A model generated the notes under the pieces. The model saw only the letters and a program-made list of their open reading frames with translations. It made no database searches and was not told the DNA's origin. A stretch of DNA of 64,000 bases, from assembly GCA_904382605.1 (NCBI GenBank), contig CAJFJA010000007.1, positions 1 to 64,000 of the forward strand, read 5' to 3'. Source of the stretch: Candidatus Alloclostridium intestinigallinarum (lineage in GTDB: Bacteria > Bacillota > Clostridia > Christensenellales > UBA3700). A program made the translations under genes and the position numbers. Numbering within the stretch: the stretch's first letter is position 1; every line of letters starts with the position of its first letter. Below, in pieces: positions 9,086 to 18,949 of this stretch.

Positions 9086-9114
9086 TTGACTAACGGCGGA
9101 TAAACTGCTATTAT
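9086..9114 (+). promoter_or_regulatory. Promoter giving a leaderless mRNA for the 9121 gene
   Basis: TTGACT (9086-9091) and TATTAT (9109-9114) are 17 bases apart. The expected start of transcription falls on the ATG at 9121. No Shine-Dalgarno sequence is present. Confidence 0.6.
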
Positions 9115-9120
9115 AATCAT

Positions 9121-10422
9121 ATGGAAAAAGATACCCTCGGAAACGGAAAGAAAAAACTTTCCGGCAAATGGATTGCTCTTGTCGTGATCGTATGCGCCGT
9201 CGTTGCCGCATGCGCGGTATTGCTCGGACTTTACTACGGCACCCTGCAAGATCCGCTCGATCTTATGGAAATACCGGTAATCGAACTGCCCGTAAGTTAC
9301 AGGACCACCGTCGCGCGCACGGACGCATACCTGGGGCACCCCGACCTGGCGCTTGCCGACGGCGGGGATCTGATAGTGGTCTATCCGCAGGGACACGGGC
9401 GCGGCAAAATACTTATGCAACGCTATGAAGTGAGCGCCGGCAACAACGTGCGCACCTGGAGCGAACCTCTTCTCGACACCCCTTCCAGCTGGGAAAATTC
9501 GCAGGAAACCCCGACGATATACCGCCTTACCCTTACCGACGGAAGCGTAAAGACGGTGCTTATCTCCGGCTGTCCTTCCTGGAACGGGGAGGAAAAAGCA
9601 AACGGCTTCAACTGCTCCGTAAGCGACGGCGACGGCTACGAATGGACGGAATTTACCAACTGGTACGGCGAAGAATGGGCAACGGAAAACGATACAAAGC
9701 CCTACGACGTAATCGTAGCCATGTCCTCTCTCACCCGCATGAGGGGAGAAGACGGACAGTATATAGACAAGTGGATGGGCACTTTCCACGACTATTCCTT
9801 TACGAATTACTACACCTATCTTACCTTTGACGAACAGGGCAACGCCGTATGGAGCGAGCCGCAGGTGCTCGTGCCGGATCAGCGCGATTACTACGCGGAG
9901 CTGGGTATGTGCGAAGTGGAGATAGTCGACACGGGCGACGCATGGATACTGCTGGGCAGGGCGAACGCGCGCAACTCCGGCTCCCTTGCCTGCGTTTCCT
10001 ACGACCAGGGCGCGACATGGTCGGAAATCAAGGAACTGCCCAACTGCCTTACGGGCGACAGACACAAAGCCGAATACGACCCGACCACGGGCAGGTGGCT
10101 GATATCCTTCCGCCAGGTGCTTACCGGCAAGGAGACCATCTTTTCTTCCGACCGCATAATGGGCGCCGGCTGGGTGGCGTGGACGGGCGATACGCAGACT
10201 CTGCTCAATCTGGCGCTGGGAAACCATGATACGGGATACGGCGACGCGCTTATCCTGCTGGGCAGGGAGAAAGATACCTCCGCAAACATAGACTGCGGCT
10301 ATTCGGGCACGGCGAATGTAGACGGAACTTTCACGCTGGTATCTTACGGCGAATTCGACAAGTCCGCCACCAATCCCTATATAATGGCGGTGACGTTCAG
10401 ACTGTCCGATTTGGGAATATAA
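9121..10422 (+). CDS. Membrane-anchored sialidase-like (BNR/Asp-box) protein
   Basis: This 433-residue protein has a positively charged start, one membrane helix (residues 16-40) and a large outer domain. An Asp-box motif, SYDQGATW, is present, and other tryptophan-rich segments suggest a six-bladed propeller as in exo-sialidases. I do not see the full arginine triad of active sialidases, so the substrate is uncertain. It would sit outside the membrane and may bind or trim glycans. It is monocistronic, with its own promoter and terminator, and has no Shine-Dalgarno site. Confidence 0.7.
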   Translation: MEKDTLGNGKKKLSGKWIALVVIVCAVVAACAVLLGLYYGTLQDPLDLMEIPVIELPVSYRTTVARTDAYLGHPDLALADGGDLIVVYPQGHGRGKILMQRYEVSAGNNVRTWSEPLLDTPSSWENSQETPTIYRLTLTDGSVKTVLISGCPSWNGEEKANGFNCSVSDGDGYEWTEFTNWYGEEWATENDTKPYDVIVAMSSLTRMRGEDGQYIDKWMGTFHDYSFTNYYTYLTFDEQGNAVWSEPQVLVPDQRDYYAELGMCEVEIVDTGDAWILLGRANARNSGSLACVSYDQGATWSEIKELPNCLTGDRHKAEYDPTTGRWLISFRQVLTGKETIFSSDRIMGAGWVAWTGDTQTLLNLALGNHDTGYGDALILLGREKDTSANIDCGYSGTANVDGTFTLVSYGEFDKSATNPYIMAVTFRLSDLGI

Positions 10423-10486
10423 CCGGTTATTTGATATAAAAGGGCGGACAAAATATCTGCCCGCGCCCGGGCAAAACATGATCGCC

Positions 10487-10520
10487 AAATATCCGAATTA
10501 CTCCTGTTCGGATATTTTTT
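10487..10520 (+). terminator. Terminator after the sialidase-like gene
   Basis: The 11-bp stem AAATATCCGAA/TTCGGATATTT (10487-10497, 10507-10517) is followed by T residues. Confidence 0.85.
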
Positions 10521-10593
10521 GGTGCGAAAACGCTATACTTTTCCGCTTCTTTTCATGTATAATAAGGCGTAATAATTTTCAGGAGATAAAACT

Positions 10594-11577
10594 ATGGTCA
10601 GATTAGGTATAATGGGCTACGGCAATCTCGGCAGAGGCGTGGAAGCCGCAGTCAGGCACAATCCCGACATGAGCCTTACGGCGATATTCACCAGGCGCGA
10701 CCCCGAAAGCGTGCAACCTCTCACCCCCGGAGTGAAAGTTTACAGGGCCGAGGACGCGGCTAAGCATGCAGGCGAGATAGACGTGCTCATACTCTGCGGC
10801 GGCAGCGCGACGGATTTGCCCGTTCAGACCCCCGAATACGTAAAATATTTCAACGTGGTGGACAGCTTCGACACCCACGCGAATATCCCCGTCCACTTCG
10901 AAAACGTGGATAAAGCCGGCAAAGCAAGCGGAAAACTCGGACTTATCAGCTGCGGCTGGGACCCCGGTATGTTTTCTCTCGCCCGCGTGTACGGCGAAGC
11001 GGTTCTCCCCGGCGCAAGCACCTACACCTTCTGGGGCAAAGGCGTTTCGCAGGGACATTCGGACGCGATAAGGCGCGTTGAAGGCGTGGCGGACGCACGC
11101 CAGTACACCGTGCCCGTGCCTGCGGCGCTGGAAGCGGTGCGCAGCGGCTCCAACCCCGCCCTTTCCACCCGCGAAAAACACACGCGCGAATGTTACGTCG
11201 TGGCAAAAGAGGGCGCGGATAAGGCGAAAATAGAAAAGCAGATAAAGGAAATGCCCAACTATTTTGCCGATTACGACACCACCGTGCACTTTATTTCCAT
11301 GGAAGAGCTGAAAAAGCACCATTCCGGAATACCCCACGGCGGCTTTGTAATCCGCAGCGGCAAGACGGGAATGGACGACGAATACAACAACGTCGTGGAA
11401 TACTCCTTAAAGCTGGATTCCAACCCCGCGTTCACCTCTTCCGTGCTCGTGGCTTTCGCCCGCGCGGTGGACAGAATGAGCAAGGAAGGAAAGAGCGGCT
11501 GCATAACCGTGCTCGACGTTCCCCCGGCTTATATCTGCCCCGAAAGCGGCGCGGAACTGAGAAAAAAGATGCTGTAA
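10594..11577 (+). CDS. ddh: meso-Diaminopimelate dehydrogenase
   Basis: This 327-residue enzyme matches Ddh in length and sequence: dinucleotide fold GIMGYGNLGRGV at the start, FTRRDPE, SCGWDPGMFS (about 127-136) and WGKGVSQGHSDAIR. It converts tetrahydrodipicolinate, ammonia and NADPH directly to meso-diaminopimelate, a one-step route to lysine and the peptidoglycan cross-link. An AGGAGA site lies 8 bases before the ATG, and a TATAAT-like element lies about 30 bases further up. It is monocistronic. Confidence 0.95.
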   Translation: MVRLGIMGYGNLGRGVEAAVRHNPDMSLTAIFTRRDPESVQPLTPGVKVYRAEDAAKHAGEIDVLILCGGSATDLPVQTPEYVKYFNVVDSFDTHANIPVHFENVDKAGKASGKLGLISCGWDPGMFSLARVYGEAVLPGASTYTFWGKGVSQGHSDAIRRVEGVADARQYTVPVPAALEAVRSGSNPALSTREKHTRECYVVAKEGADKAKIEKQIKEMPNYFADYDTTVHFISMEELKKHHSGIPHGGFVIRSGKTGMDDEYNNVVEYSLKLDSNPAFTSSVLVAFARAVDRMSKEGKSGCITVLDVPPAYICPESGAELRKKML

Positions 11578-11595
11578 ACAGTTATCCGTAATAAA

Positions 11596-11621
11596 AGACG
11601 GCGGCTTTTTGCCGCCGTTTT
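11596..11621. terminator. Bidirectional terminator between ddh and the XRE gene
   Basis: ACGGCGGC (11598-11605) pairs with GCCGCCGT (11611-11618) around a ttttt loop. There is A-rich sequence on the left and T-rich on the right, so it can end transcripts from both converging genes. Confidence 0.85.
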
Positions 11622-12596
11622 TTATTGCTTCATACCGTGCCGTTTTATAATAGCTTTTCCGATAAAATATGAAACTATCACAAGCGGAATAAGCGGAACC
11701 AGACCCGCCGTGAGCGCCTCGGCTTCGTTCAACGGACGGGGCATGAAAATCATGGCGAGCGCGAGCGCAAGAGCATATGCCATAAAGGCTACGCCTGCGG
11801 TTGCGTTATAAGCGCGCCAATTATAATCGCTTTCATATGCGGAAGGAATACGGAAGCCTACCCATTCGTTGCGCGATACAAAAGCGCACAACGCACCCGC
11901 AAGCCACATAATAAGGCACATCAGCGCGGCGAAAACCACGGGAAACCGCTCGATGTCGGGCGGGACAAGCCCCATTTCGTTTGCGGCGGAAACTGAGGTG
12001 GCAAGCGCGGTTATCCCCATAGCGATATTGAAAACTTCCAGCAGCAGAACCACGCAATAAAAACAAATAAGGGCGCCCTTAGACTGAAACGCCTTTGCCG
12101 AGGGCGACTTGGTATAATAAATATAGTGCGCCCCTAGGGTGGCTATTATTAAACCAATAACAATTATACAGCCTAAAGAAAGTTCCCACGGCTGTCCCAT
12201 TTTATCCGCCTGCCACCGCGCGTTGAAATGTACGGGAAGCGGAGATGGTAAATATGCGCCGGCTGCCGCAAAAATAAAGAGGGGAACAGGCAAAATGCCG
12301 AAAACTGCCGCGGAAAATTTGCGCATACGCGCTTTAATCTCCCTGTTGCGCTGTGCCTGCAATATGTCCGCACAACTTATATTTTCATCGGTAAAGTACG
12401 TTATCTGCACTCCAAGGGTTGAACATATAGACAATAAAAAGCTCAAATCGGGCAAAGCCTTGCCCGTTTCCCATTTGGAAAGATTTTTGTCCGACGTGTA
12501 AATCCTGTCCGCAAGTTGCCGCTGGGTAAGACCGCGCTCTTTTCTCAAAGCGGCTATTTTTTTACCCACAGACTCCGCAAGCGTCATTTCGTCCAT
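11622..12596 (-). CDS. XRE regulator fused to a DUF1648/SdpI-like membrane domain
   Basis: This 324-residue protein joins an N-terminal XRE helix-turn-helix (about 8-62, with LTQRQLADRIYTSDKNLSKWE) to a membrane part with about seven helices. After the first helices, PLPVHFNARWQADKMG is typical of DUF1648. EWVGFRIPSAYESDYNW and YNATAG resemble SdpI, the immunity protein for the SdpC toxin, which also holds its repressor at the membrane. I infer a membrane-tethered regulator. An AAGGAGAA site precedes the ATG. Confidence 0.8.
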   Translation of the reverse strand: MDEMTLAESVGKKIAALRKERGLTQRQLADRIYTSDKNLSKWETGKALPDLSFLLSICSTLGVQITYFTDENISCADILQAQRNREIKARMRKFSAAVFGILPVPLFIFAAAGAYLPSPLPVHFNARWQADKMGQPWELSLGCIIVIGLIIATLGAHYIYYTKSPSAKAFQSKGALICFYCVVLLLEVFNIAMGITALATSVSAANEMGLVPPDIERFPVVFAALMCLIMWLAGALCAFVSRNEWVGFRIPSAYESDYNWRAYNATAGVAFMAYALALALAMIFMPRPLNEAEALTAGLVPLIPLVIVSYFIGKAIIKRHGMKQ

Positions 12597-12654
12597 TTCC
12601 CGTTCTCCTTATCCGTGGCGGCGCTATAAACACATGCCTTGCACCTTTGGACAA

Positions 12655-12683
12655 AGTATATCATACCGCAACGTCGCGGTCAA
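12655..12683 (-). promoter_or_regulatory. Promoter of the XRE/SdpI-like gene
   Basis: On the minus strand TTGACC (12678-12683) and TATACT (12655-12660) are 17 bases apart. Confidence 0.6.
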
Positions 12684-12813
12684 TATATACGCCCTTTATC
12701 CGCCTCTACAATGAGTAGAACCGACGTATACACCATATTTCAGGCCGTAAAGTCTTTTTAATTCCGTCGCGCTTTTTGTCACATTTCCGCCTAATACAGG
12801 CATATTATGCAGT

Positions 12814-13905
12814 ATGAAAGTATGCGTTTACGCCATTGCAAAGAATGAAGAAAAGTTTGTCCGCCGCTGGTTGGACTCCATGAAAGAAGCCGACGGAATT
12901 TATGTGCTGGATACCGGCTCGAACGACGATACGGTGCGCCTTCTGAAAGAGGGCGGCGCCGTCGTGGAAAGCGAAGTTTTCCGCCCTTTCCGCTTTGATT
13001 CGGCGCGCAACGCATCCTTGAAAATGGTGCCCGAAGACGCGGATTTGTGCGTGTGCACCGACATCGACGAAGTGTTCGCGCCCGGCTGGAGAAAAGGGCT
13101 GGAAGACGCGGCAAAGACGGGCGCGGAGCAGATTTATTACCGCTATACGTGGAACTATAATCCCGACGGCAGCGAAGGACACGTCTTCTGGACGGGCAAA
13201 GCGCACGTCCGCCGCGGTTTCGAATGGCGTCACCCCGTGCACGAGGTGCTCTACACCCTGGACGGACACGAAAGCAAAAAGACTTACGCCAAAGGCGTTT
13301 TTCTCAAACACCTTGCAGACCCTTCCAAGTCGCGCGCGCAATATCTGCCCCTGCTGGAACTTTCCGTGCGCGAACAGCCGGAAAACGACCGCAACTCGCA
13401 CTATCTGGGCAGGGAGTACTTCTTCCACGGCAGATACGACGAGGCAATTGCCGAACTGAAACGCCACCTGTCCCTTGATTCAAGCGTGTGGAAGGACGAA
13501 CGCGCCGCTTCCATGCGCTACATATCGCGCTGTTACCAAATAAAGGGCGATATGAAAGAAAGCGAAAGTTGGATTCTTAGGGCGGTTGCCGAAGCGGGAT
13601 ACCTGCGCGAACCGTGGGTAGACGCCGCCTGCCTTTACGTCAGGGAAAAACGCTGGCACGGCGCGGCGTTCTGCGCCCTGCGCGCCCTGGAGATCACCCG
13701 GCGTTCAATGTCGTATATCAACGAACCTGCCGCCTGGGGATACTCCCCTTACGACTGTCTTGCAGTTTCGCTCTACTATCTGGGCGATCTGCGCGGCTCG
13801 CTGGAAAACGCGCGCAAAGCTGCCGAACTGGACAAAACCAACCCGCGGCTGAGGGATAACCTCAATCTTATTCAGGCCGCATACGACGCGGCAAAAAAGG
13901 AGTAA
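12814..13905 (+). CDS. Family 2 glycosyltransferase with TPR-like C-terminus
   Basis: This 363-residue cytoplasmic enzyme starts with the GT2 fold (VYAIAKNEEKFVRRWLDSM, then VLDTGSNDDT) and has a metal-binding CTDIDEVF (Asp83, Asp85). From about residue 190 there are helical TPR-like repeats (HYLGREYFFHGRYDEAIAEL; CLAVSLYYLGDLRGSLENA). Such enzymes often add the first sugars to Ser or Thr of surface proteins. It ends 3 bases before the collagen-like gene, whose GPT triplets are obvious acceptors. No Shine-Dalgarno sequence precedes the ATG; a TATTAT element ends 5 bases upstream. Confidence 0.88.
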   Translation: MKVCVYAIAKNEEKFVRRWLDSMKEADGIYVLDTGSNDDTVRLLKEGGAVVESEVFRPFRFDSARNASLKMVPEDADLCVCTDIDEVFAPGWRKGLEDAAKTGAEQIYYRYTWNYNPDGSEGHVFWTGKAHVRRGFEWRHPVHEVLYTLDGHESKKTYAKGVFLKHLADPSKSRAQYLPLLELSVREQPENDRNSHYLGREYFFHGRYDEAIAELKRHLSLDSSVWKDERAASMRYISRCYQIKGDMKESESWILRAVAEAGYLREPWVDAACLYVREKRWHGAAFCALRALEITRRSMSYINEPAAWGYSPYDCLAVSLYYLGDLRGSLENARKAAELDKTNPRLRDNLNLIQAAYDAAKKE

Positions 13906-13908
13906 CTC

Positions 13909-15495
<1,587 letters not shown>

Positions 15496-15551
15496 ACCAA
15501 AGAAAAAATATAAAATCACCTGGCGGGCGCGGCTTCCGCGCCCGCCTTACT

Positions 15552-15736
15552 GCAACGTGGGACGGAAGCGCCGTGCGCTTCACCACTTAACCGCTTCGAA
15601 ATAACAAAAGTATTTTTTGACAGTATTATCTCCGCAATGCCTTATGCTGTAAATACGGATAACCCGCCGCCCAAAATCGCACTTTTCGGCGAGCGCACCT
15701 ATAAAATGCGCCGTGTGCATTTTCCCGTAAGGGCGG
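15552..15736 (+). repeat. Interspersed intergenic repeat, copy A
   Basis: This stretch of about 185 bp shares many blocks in the same order with 36446-36614: CAACGTGGGACG, GTATTATCTCCGCA, CCTATAAAAT and TTTTCCCGTAAGGGCGG. Both copies lie between the 3' ends of converging genes. A partial third copy of the start is near 53733. Confidence 0.7.
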
Positions 15737-15794
15737 AAAGGGTGGCGTGGTGACCACGCTGTCTTAACCGCTGGCAGGGTTTTCCATCAGGACA

Positions 15795-15850
15795 AGCGAA
15801 AAACGAAAGGGCGGATATGGTCAAAACCATATCCGCCCTATCCTTTTTGT
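15795..15850. terminator. Strong terminator hairpin downstream of the collagen-like gene
   Basis: GGGCGGATATGGT pairs with ACCATATCCGCCC around a short loop, and flanking AAGCGAAAAAC/GTTTTTCGCTT extends the pairing. T-rich tracts occur on both sides, so it may work for both strands. A second hairpin, TTAAGCGC/GCGCTTAA, overlaps the SDR stop. Confidence 0.75.
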
Positions 15851-15881
15851 TTTTCGCTTAAGCGCAGCGCTCTTTCGGCGC

Positions 15882-16709
15882 TTAAGCCTTGCGGAATTCC
15901 TTCAAATGCGTGGTCGATCCTCCGTCCACTAATACGTCCACGCCGGCGAGATAGCCGTTGCGCTCATCGGCTGCCGTTGCAAGGGCGAATCCCAACTCTT
16001 CGGGCTTGCCCATACGCTTTTCGCAGGCGAAGGGGATAAGCATTCCTCCGTCCTTTTCCTCCATTTTACCCATATCGGTGGCGATAAGTCCGGGACTCAG
16101 CGACGCCACGCGGATACCCTTCTTGCCGTAGTCGATAGCGCACTTTTTGGCATACCATACCACAAAATTCTTGGAAAGCGCATACGCAAAACCCGCGCGC
16201 GGATAGCCTTCTTTCGCCATGCGGGCTTTTTTCATCATCTTCTTTATAAACGCGCTCTCGTCCGTTTCCGCCAGGGCGTACGCTTTGGTGGAGATGAGAA
16301 AACCGGGGAGCACATATGCGGAATTGGACGCCACGTCCAAAATCACGCTGCCCGCCTTCATAACCTTGGAAAACTCTTCGTTGATGTACACCGTTCCCAA
16401 CGCGTTTATACGCAGAATCTTTTCCGGGTCACTGCTGGACATTGCGGGGGATACGCCCGCGGAGTTGATAACGTTGGTTATTTCGCCCATGCCCGCCGCA
16501 AATTCCACAAGCTCCTTCACGCTGTCGCGCCTGGACGTGTCGCACGTTTTGTAATAGGCGTCCACGCCGCACGCTTTCAGCTCTTCGACCGCTTTTGCGA
16601 GCTTAGCTTCCGTCCTGCCGGATATGATTACTATTCTGTCCTTGAAATATTTTGCCGCTTCCAATCCCATGCCGCTGCCGCCGCCTGTGATTACGCAAAC
16701 TTTTGCCAT
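15882..16709 (-). CDS. Short-chain dehydrogenase/reductase
   Basis: This 275-residue SDR has cofactor loop TGGGSGMG (8-15), NSAG, and a YALSK catalytic motif near residue 176. A terminal GYLAGVDVLVDGG segment is typical of classical SDRs. The substrate cannot be told; bile-acid or 3-oxoacyl reductions are among many possibilities. Between the catalytic Ser region and YxxxK there is an extra stretch of about 25 residues rich in Lys and Met. An AAGGAGAA site lies 5-6 bases from the ATG. It is monocistronic. Confidence 0.88.
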   Translation of the reverse strand: MAKVCVITGGGSGMGLEAAKYFKDRIVIISGRTEAKLAKAVEELKACGVDAYYKTCDTSRRDSVKELVEFAAGMGEITNVINSAGVSPAMSSSDPEKILRINALGTVYINEEFSKVMKAGSVILDVASNSAYVLPGFLISTKAYALAETDESAFIKKMMKKARMAKEGYPRAGFAYALSKNFVVWYAKKCAIDYGKKGIRVASLSPGLIATDMGKMEEKDGGMLIPFACEKRMGKPEELGFALATAADERNGYLAGVDVLVDGGSTTHLKEFRKA

Positions 16710-16956
16710 ACCTTTTCTCCTTTCGCAGTTATTTTAAAACGCGCATTCCGAAAGCCGCAATACCGCGGATTCCATGCACGTTTATATGTATAATTATAAC
16801 ATTTTGTCGCGGGACAGGCAAGTTTTTCCGCACTAATTTGAATATTCCGCGTCTATTTTTACCATAAGCGTCGTTTTTTAAACTCTTTCCGCCCGCGCGC
16901 TGTCTATGCGCGTTATCTATACGTTTTATCTATGGAACGTTATAAAAAATAGGTAT

Positions 16957-16985
16957 TTGCCTGTATGCCGGACAAGGTGTATAAT
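16957..16985 (+). promoter_or_regulatory. Promoter of the small lipoprotein gene (leaderless)
   Basis: TTGCCT (16957-16962) and TATAAT (16980-16985) are 17 bases apart. The ATG at 16992 lies exactly at the expected transcription start. Confidence 0.65.
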
Positions 16986-16991
16986 TCGGGT

Positions 16992-17477
16992 ATGAAAGCA
17001 AAACTATCCGCAGTTGCGGCCATATGCGTTTTAATTGCGGCATTTTTATGCTGCTGTGTGCCCGAAGGCGAAATTCCGTCCGGAAACGGACAGGAAGAAA
17101 CTCCGGCGGAAGAAGAAAACGGAGAGATATGCGAAATGAAAATTACTATTAACGGCATACAATTTACGGCAACGCTCGAAAGCGGCGCGGCGGCGCAGGC
17201 TTTTGCGCGACTTCTGCCGCTTGAAATAAGCATGAACGAGCTGAACGGCAACGAAAAATACTTTTATCTGGACGGGTCTCTTCCGCAAAACGCCGAACGG
17301 GTTGGCAGAATAGAAGCAGGCGACATTATGCTTTGGGGCGACGACTGCGTAGTTATATTTTACGAAAGTTTCGCCACTTCGTACAGTTATACGCGCCTGG
17401 GAAAAATAACCGGTACGGAAAATCTTGCGCACGCCGCCGGCGCGGGAACGGCGCAGGTGACGTTCGGGAGGGAGTGA
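16992..17477 (+). CDS. Lipoprotein with cyclophilin-like fold domain
   Basis: I start at the ATG at 16992 rather than the one at 16965, because the latter lies between the -35 and -10 elements. The 161-residue product has a lipoprotein signal (AAICVLIAAFLCCC), a Glu/Pro-rich linker, and a domain of about 110 residues (KITINGIQFTATLESGAAAQ, LPLEISMNEL, GDIMLWGDDCVVIFYESF, LGKI). This resembles the small bacterial cyclophilin-like domain family, known mostly from structures. It would be tethered outside the membrane; function unknown. It is monocistronic and faces the TIR-methyltransferase gene tail to tail. Confidence 0.75.
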   Translation: MKAKLSAVAAICVLIAAFLCCCVPEGEIPSGNGQEETPAEEENGEICEMKITINGIQFTATLESGAAAQAFARLLPLEISMNELNGNEKYFYLDGSLPQNAERVGRIEAGDIMLWGDDCVVIFYESFATSYSYTRLGKITGTENLAHAAGAGTAQVTFGRE

Positions 17478-17489
17478 CGAGGCGAATTT

Positions 17490-18776
17490 TTACTTCTGCG
17501 CTATAAAGAAGAGAAATCCGAGCTGTATGAAAATTTTCCCTTCGTCATACTCTTTTTTGTAATAGTCGTATTCTTTTTCGTACTCTTCAAGCATCTTCCC
17601 CGTCTTTACCGCGTTGCGGAACATATTTTCCTGCGCGGCAAGCCAAAGATGATAGTTGAAATAAATATCCCACAGCGCGGTGCGCTTCTCCTGCGTAAGT
17701 CCCGCGTCGCTGACGCCGCACTTTACCAAAGATACGTGCTTGTATCCCGCGGCGGAAAGGTATGACGGAATTTTTCTTCCGCAACATCTGTCGCCGCTTT
17801 CTTCCGAATCCGCCCAAATGGCGAACGCCCTGTCGAAAAACTTGGAATACGGATATACGAGATTTGCGCCGTCGTCCTCGTCCTGTATGAAAATACTGCC
17901 CGATTTTTTCAAATAACGCCGCAAAACGCGCAAAAGCGAAACGGGGTCGGAAAGATGAAGCAGGACGGCGGATATATGAATCAGGTCAAAGCCCGCAATA
18001 TCCTTATCGTCGAGATAGTCTTCCAAAACGTCGTCGAATTTGTCGCTTGTAATATCGCATGTGATAAAGCTGTTGCGCTCACCGCCGTAATTTACGCGCG
18101 CCTTTTCGATTTGCGCTTCATCAATGTCCACGCCCAAAAGCCCCGCATAGGACAAACCTTCCAGCCTGAGAGATATATTGTCGCCCGCCGCACAACCCAC
18201 GTCGAGAATGTAAAAGTCGGGTTTTACGGTCTTTTCGAAAAATTCCCGCGAAAAGTCGCGCAATATCTCGTTTTGTGCGCGCAACCGCTTTTCTTCGCTT
18301 TCGCTCGAATGATAAAGACTGCGGTGCAACGCCTTTGAAGCGGGCTCGAAATCGGCTTGATCGAAAATTTTCGCCACGAGCGAATCCGCCGATTCCATGC
18401 GCGTACCGCATATAACGTTCAGTCTGCCCAGATAAAAACGTATTTTCTTATAGACGGAATCGGATATTTCGGGGTGCTCCCCGTCGATTATCACGGGAAC
18501 TATCTTGTATTCCTCGTGTTCGCCGCGCCACTCGACGGCGTGGTTGACTTCGTTAAGTACAAAATACGAATTTGCGGAGTGGGCGCTGATAAATATGATA
18601 AACGCCTTTGAATTTTCTATGCCTTCCATTATGGCGTCCACAAATTCGGCTTTGGAGTCTTTTTCCTGAAACCAGCATTTCACGCCGTAGTCCTTTTCCA
18701 TGACCTCTATGATTGGCGAAACCTTTTCAATATCGGCGTTCGAATAGCTTATAAAAAAAATCGTATTCCCGTTCAC
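17490..18776 (-). CDS. TIR domain fused to a SAM-dependent methyltransferase
   Basis: This 428-residue protein starts at GTG, with GGAG upstream. Residues 1-140 form a TIR domain (IFFISYSNADIEKV), with Glu76 at the place of the catalytic glutamate of NAD-cleaving TIRs (SYFVLNEV). Residues about 170-340 are a class I methyltransferase: ILDVGCAAGD (190-199), acidic LGVDIDEAQI, and a segment IHISAVLLHLSDP typical of small-molecule methyltransferases. The last 80 residues are helical and charged. TIR domains act as NAD hydrolases or scaffolds in bacterial immunity; fusion to a methyltransferase is unusual. No partner gene lies beside it. It has a TTGCAT-17-TATAAT promoter on the minus strand. Confidence 0.85.
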   Translation of the reverse strand: MNGNTIFFISYSNADIEKVSPIIEVMEKDYGVKCWFQEKDSKAEFVDAIMEGIENSKAFIIFISAHSANSYFVLNEVNHAVEWRGEHEEYKIVPVIIDGEHPEISDSVYKKIRFYLGRLNVICGTRMESADSLVAKIFDQADFEPASKALHRSLYHSSESEEKRLRAQNEILRDFSREFFEKTVKPDFYILDVGCAAGDNISLRLEGLSYAGLLGVDIDEAQIEKARVNYGGERNSFITCDITSDKFDDVLEDYLDDKDIAGFDLIHISAVLLHLSDPVSLLRVLRRYLKKSGSIFIQDEDDGANLVYPYSKFFDRAFAIWADSEESGDRCCGRKIPSYLSAAGYKHVSLVKCGVSDAGLTQEKRTALWDIYFNYHLWLAAQENMFRNAVKTGKMLEEYEKEYDYYKKEYDEGKIFIQLGFLFFIAQK

Positions 18777-18949
18777 CCATAATTTTCTCCGAACAATCTT
18801 TATTCGATTGAATTATAGCAGTTTTTACCGCTTTATGCAATACGTGCCCGGTAAATTATATAAAGATTCCGTGCGTATCCCTTCCTGCGTGCTTTTTCCT
18901 TGTATGCCACGGAAAAAATTTTTCCGCCCCTGCCTGCGGTTTTCTTTTT

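Larger units (their letters stand above)
15496..15881. other. Intergenic region with repeat copy A and hairpins
   Basis: No gene is seen between the converging collagen and SDR genes. It holds copy A of an interspersed repeat (15552-15736), a GCGTGGT/ACCACGC hairpin near 15748, and strong hairpins at 15810-15880. Confidence 0.7.

Noticed and set aside
16965..16991. Upstream ATG as start of the small lipoprotein
   Set aside because: It lies between the -35 and -10 elements and would place charged residues before the signal peptide.
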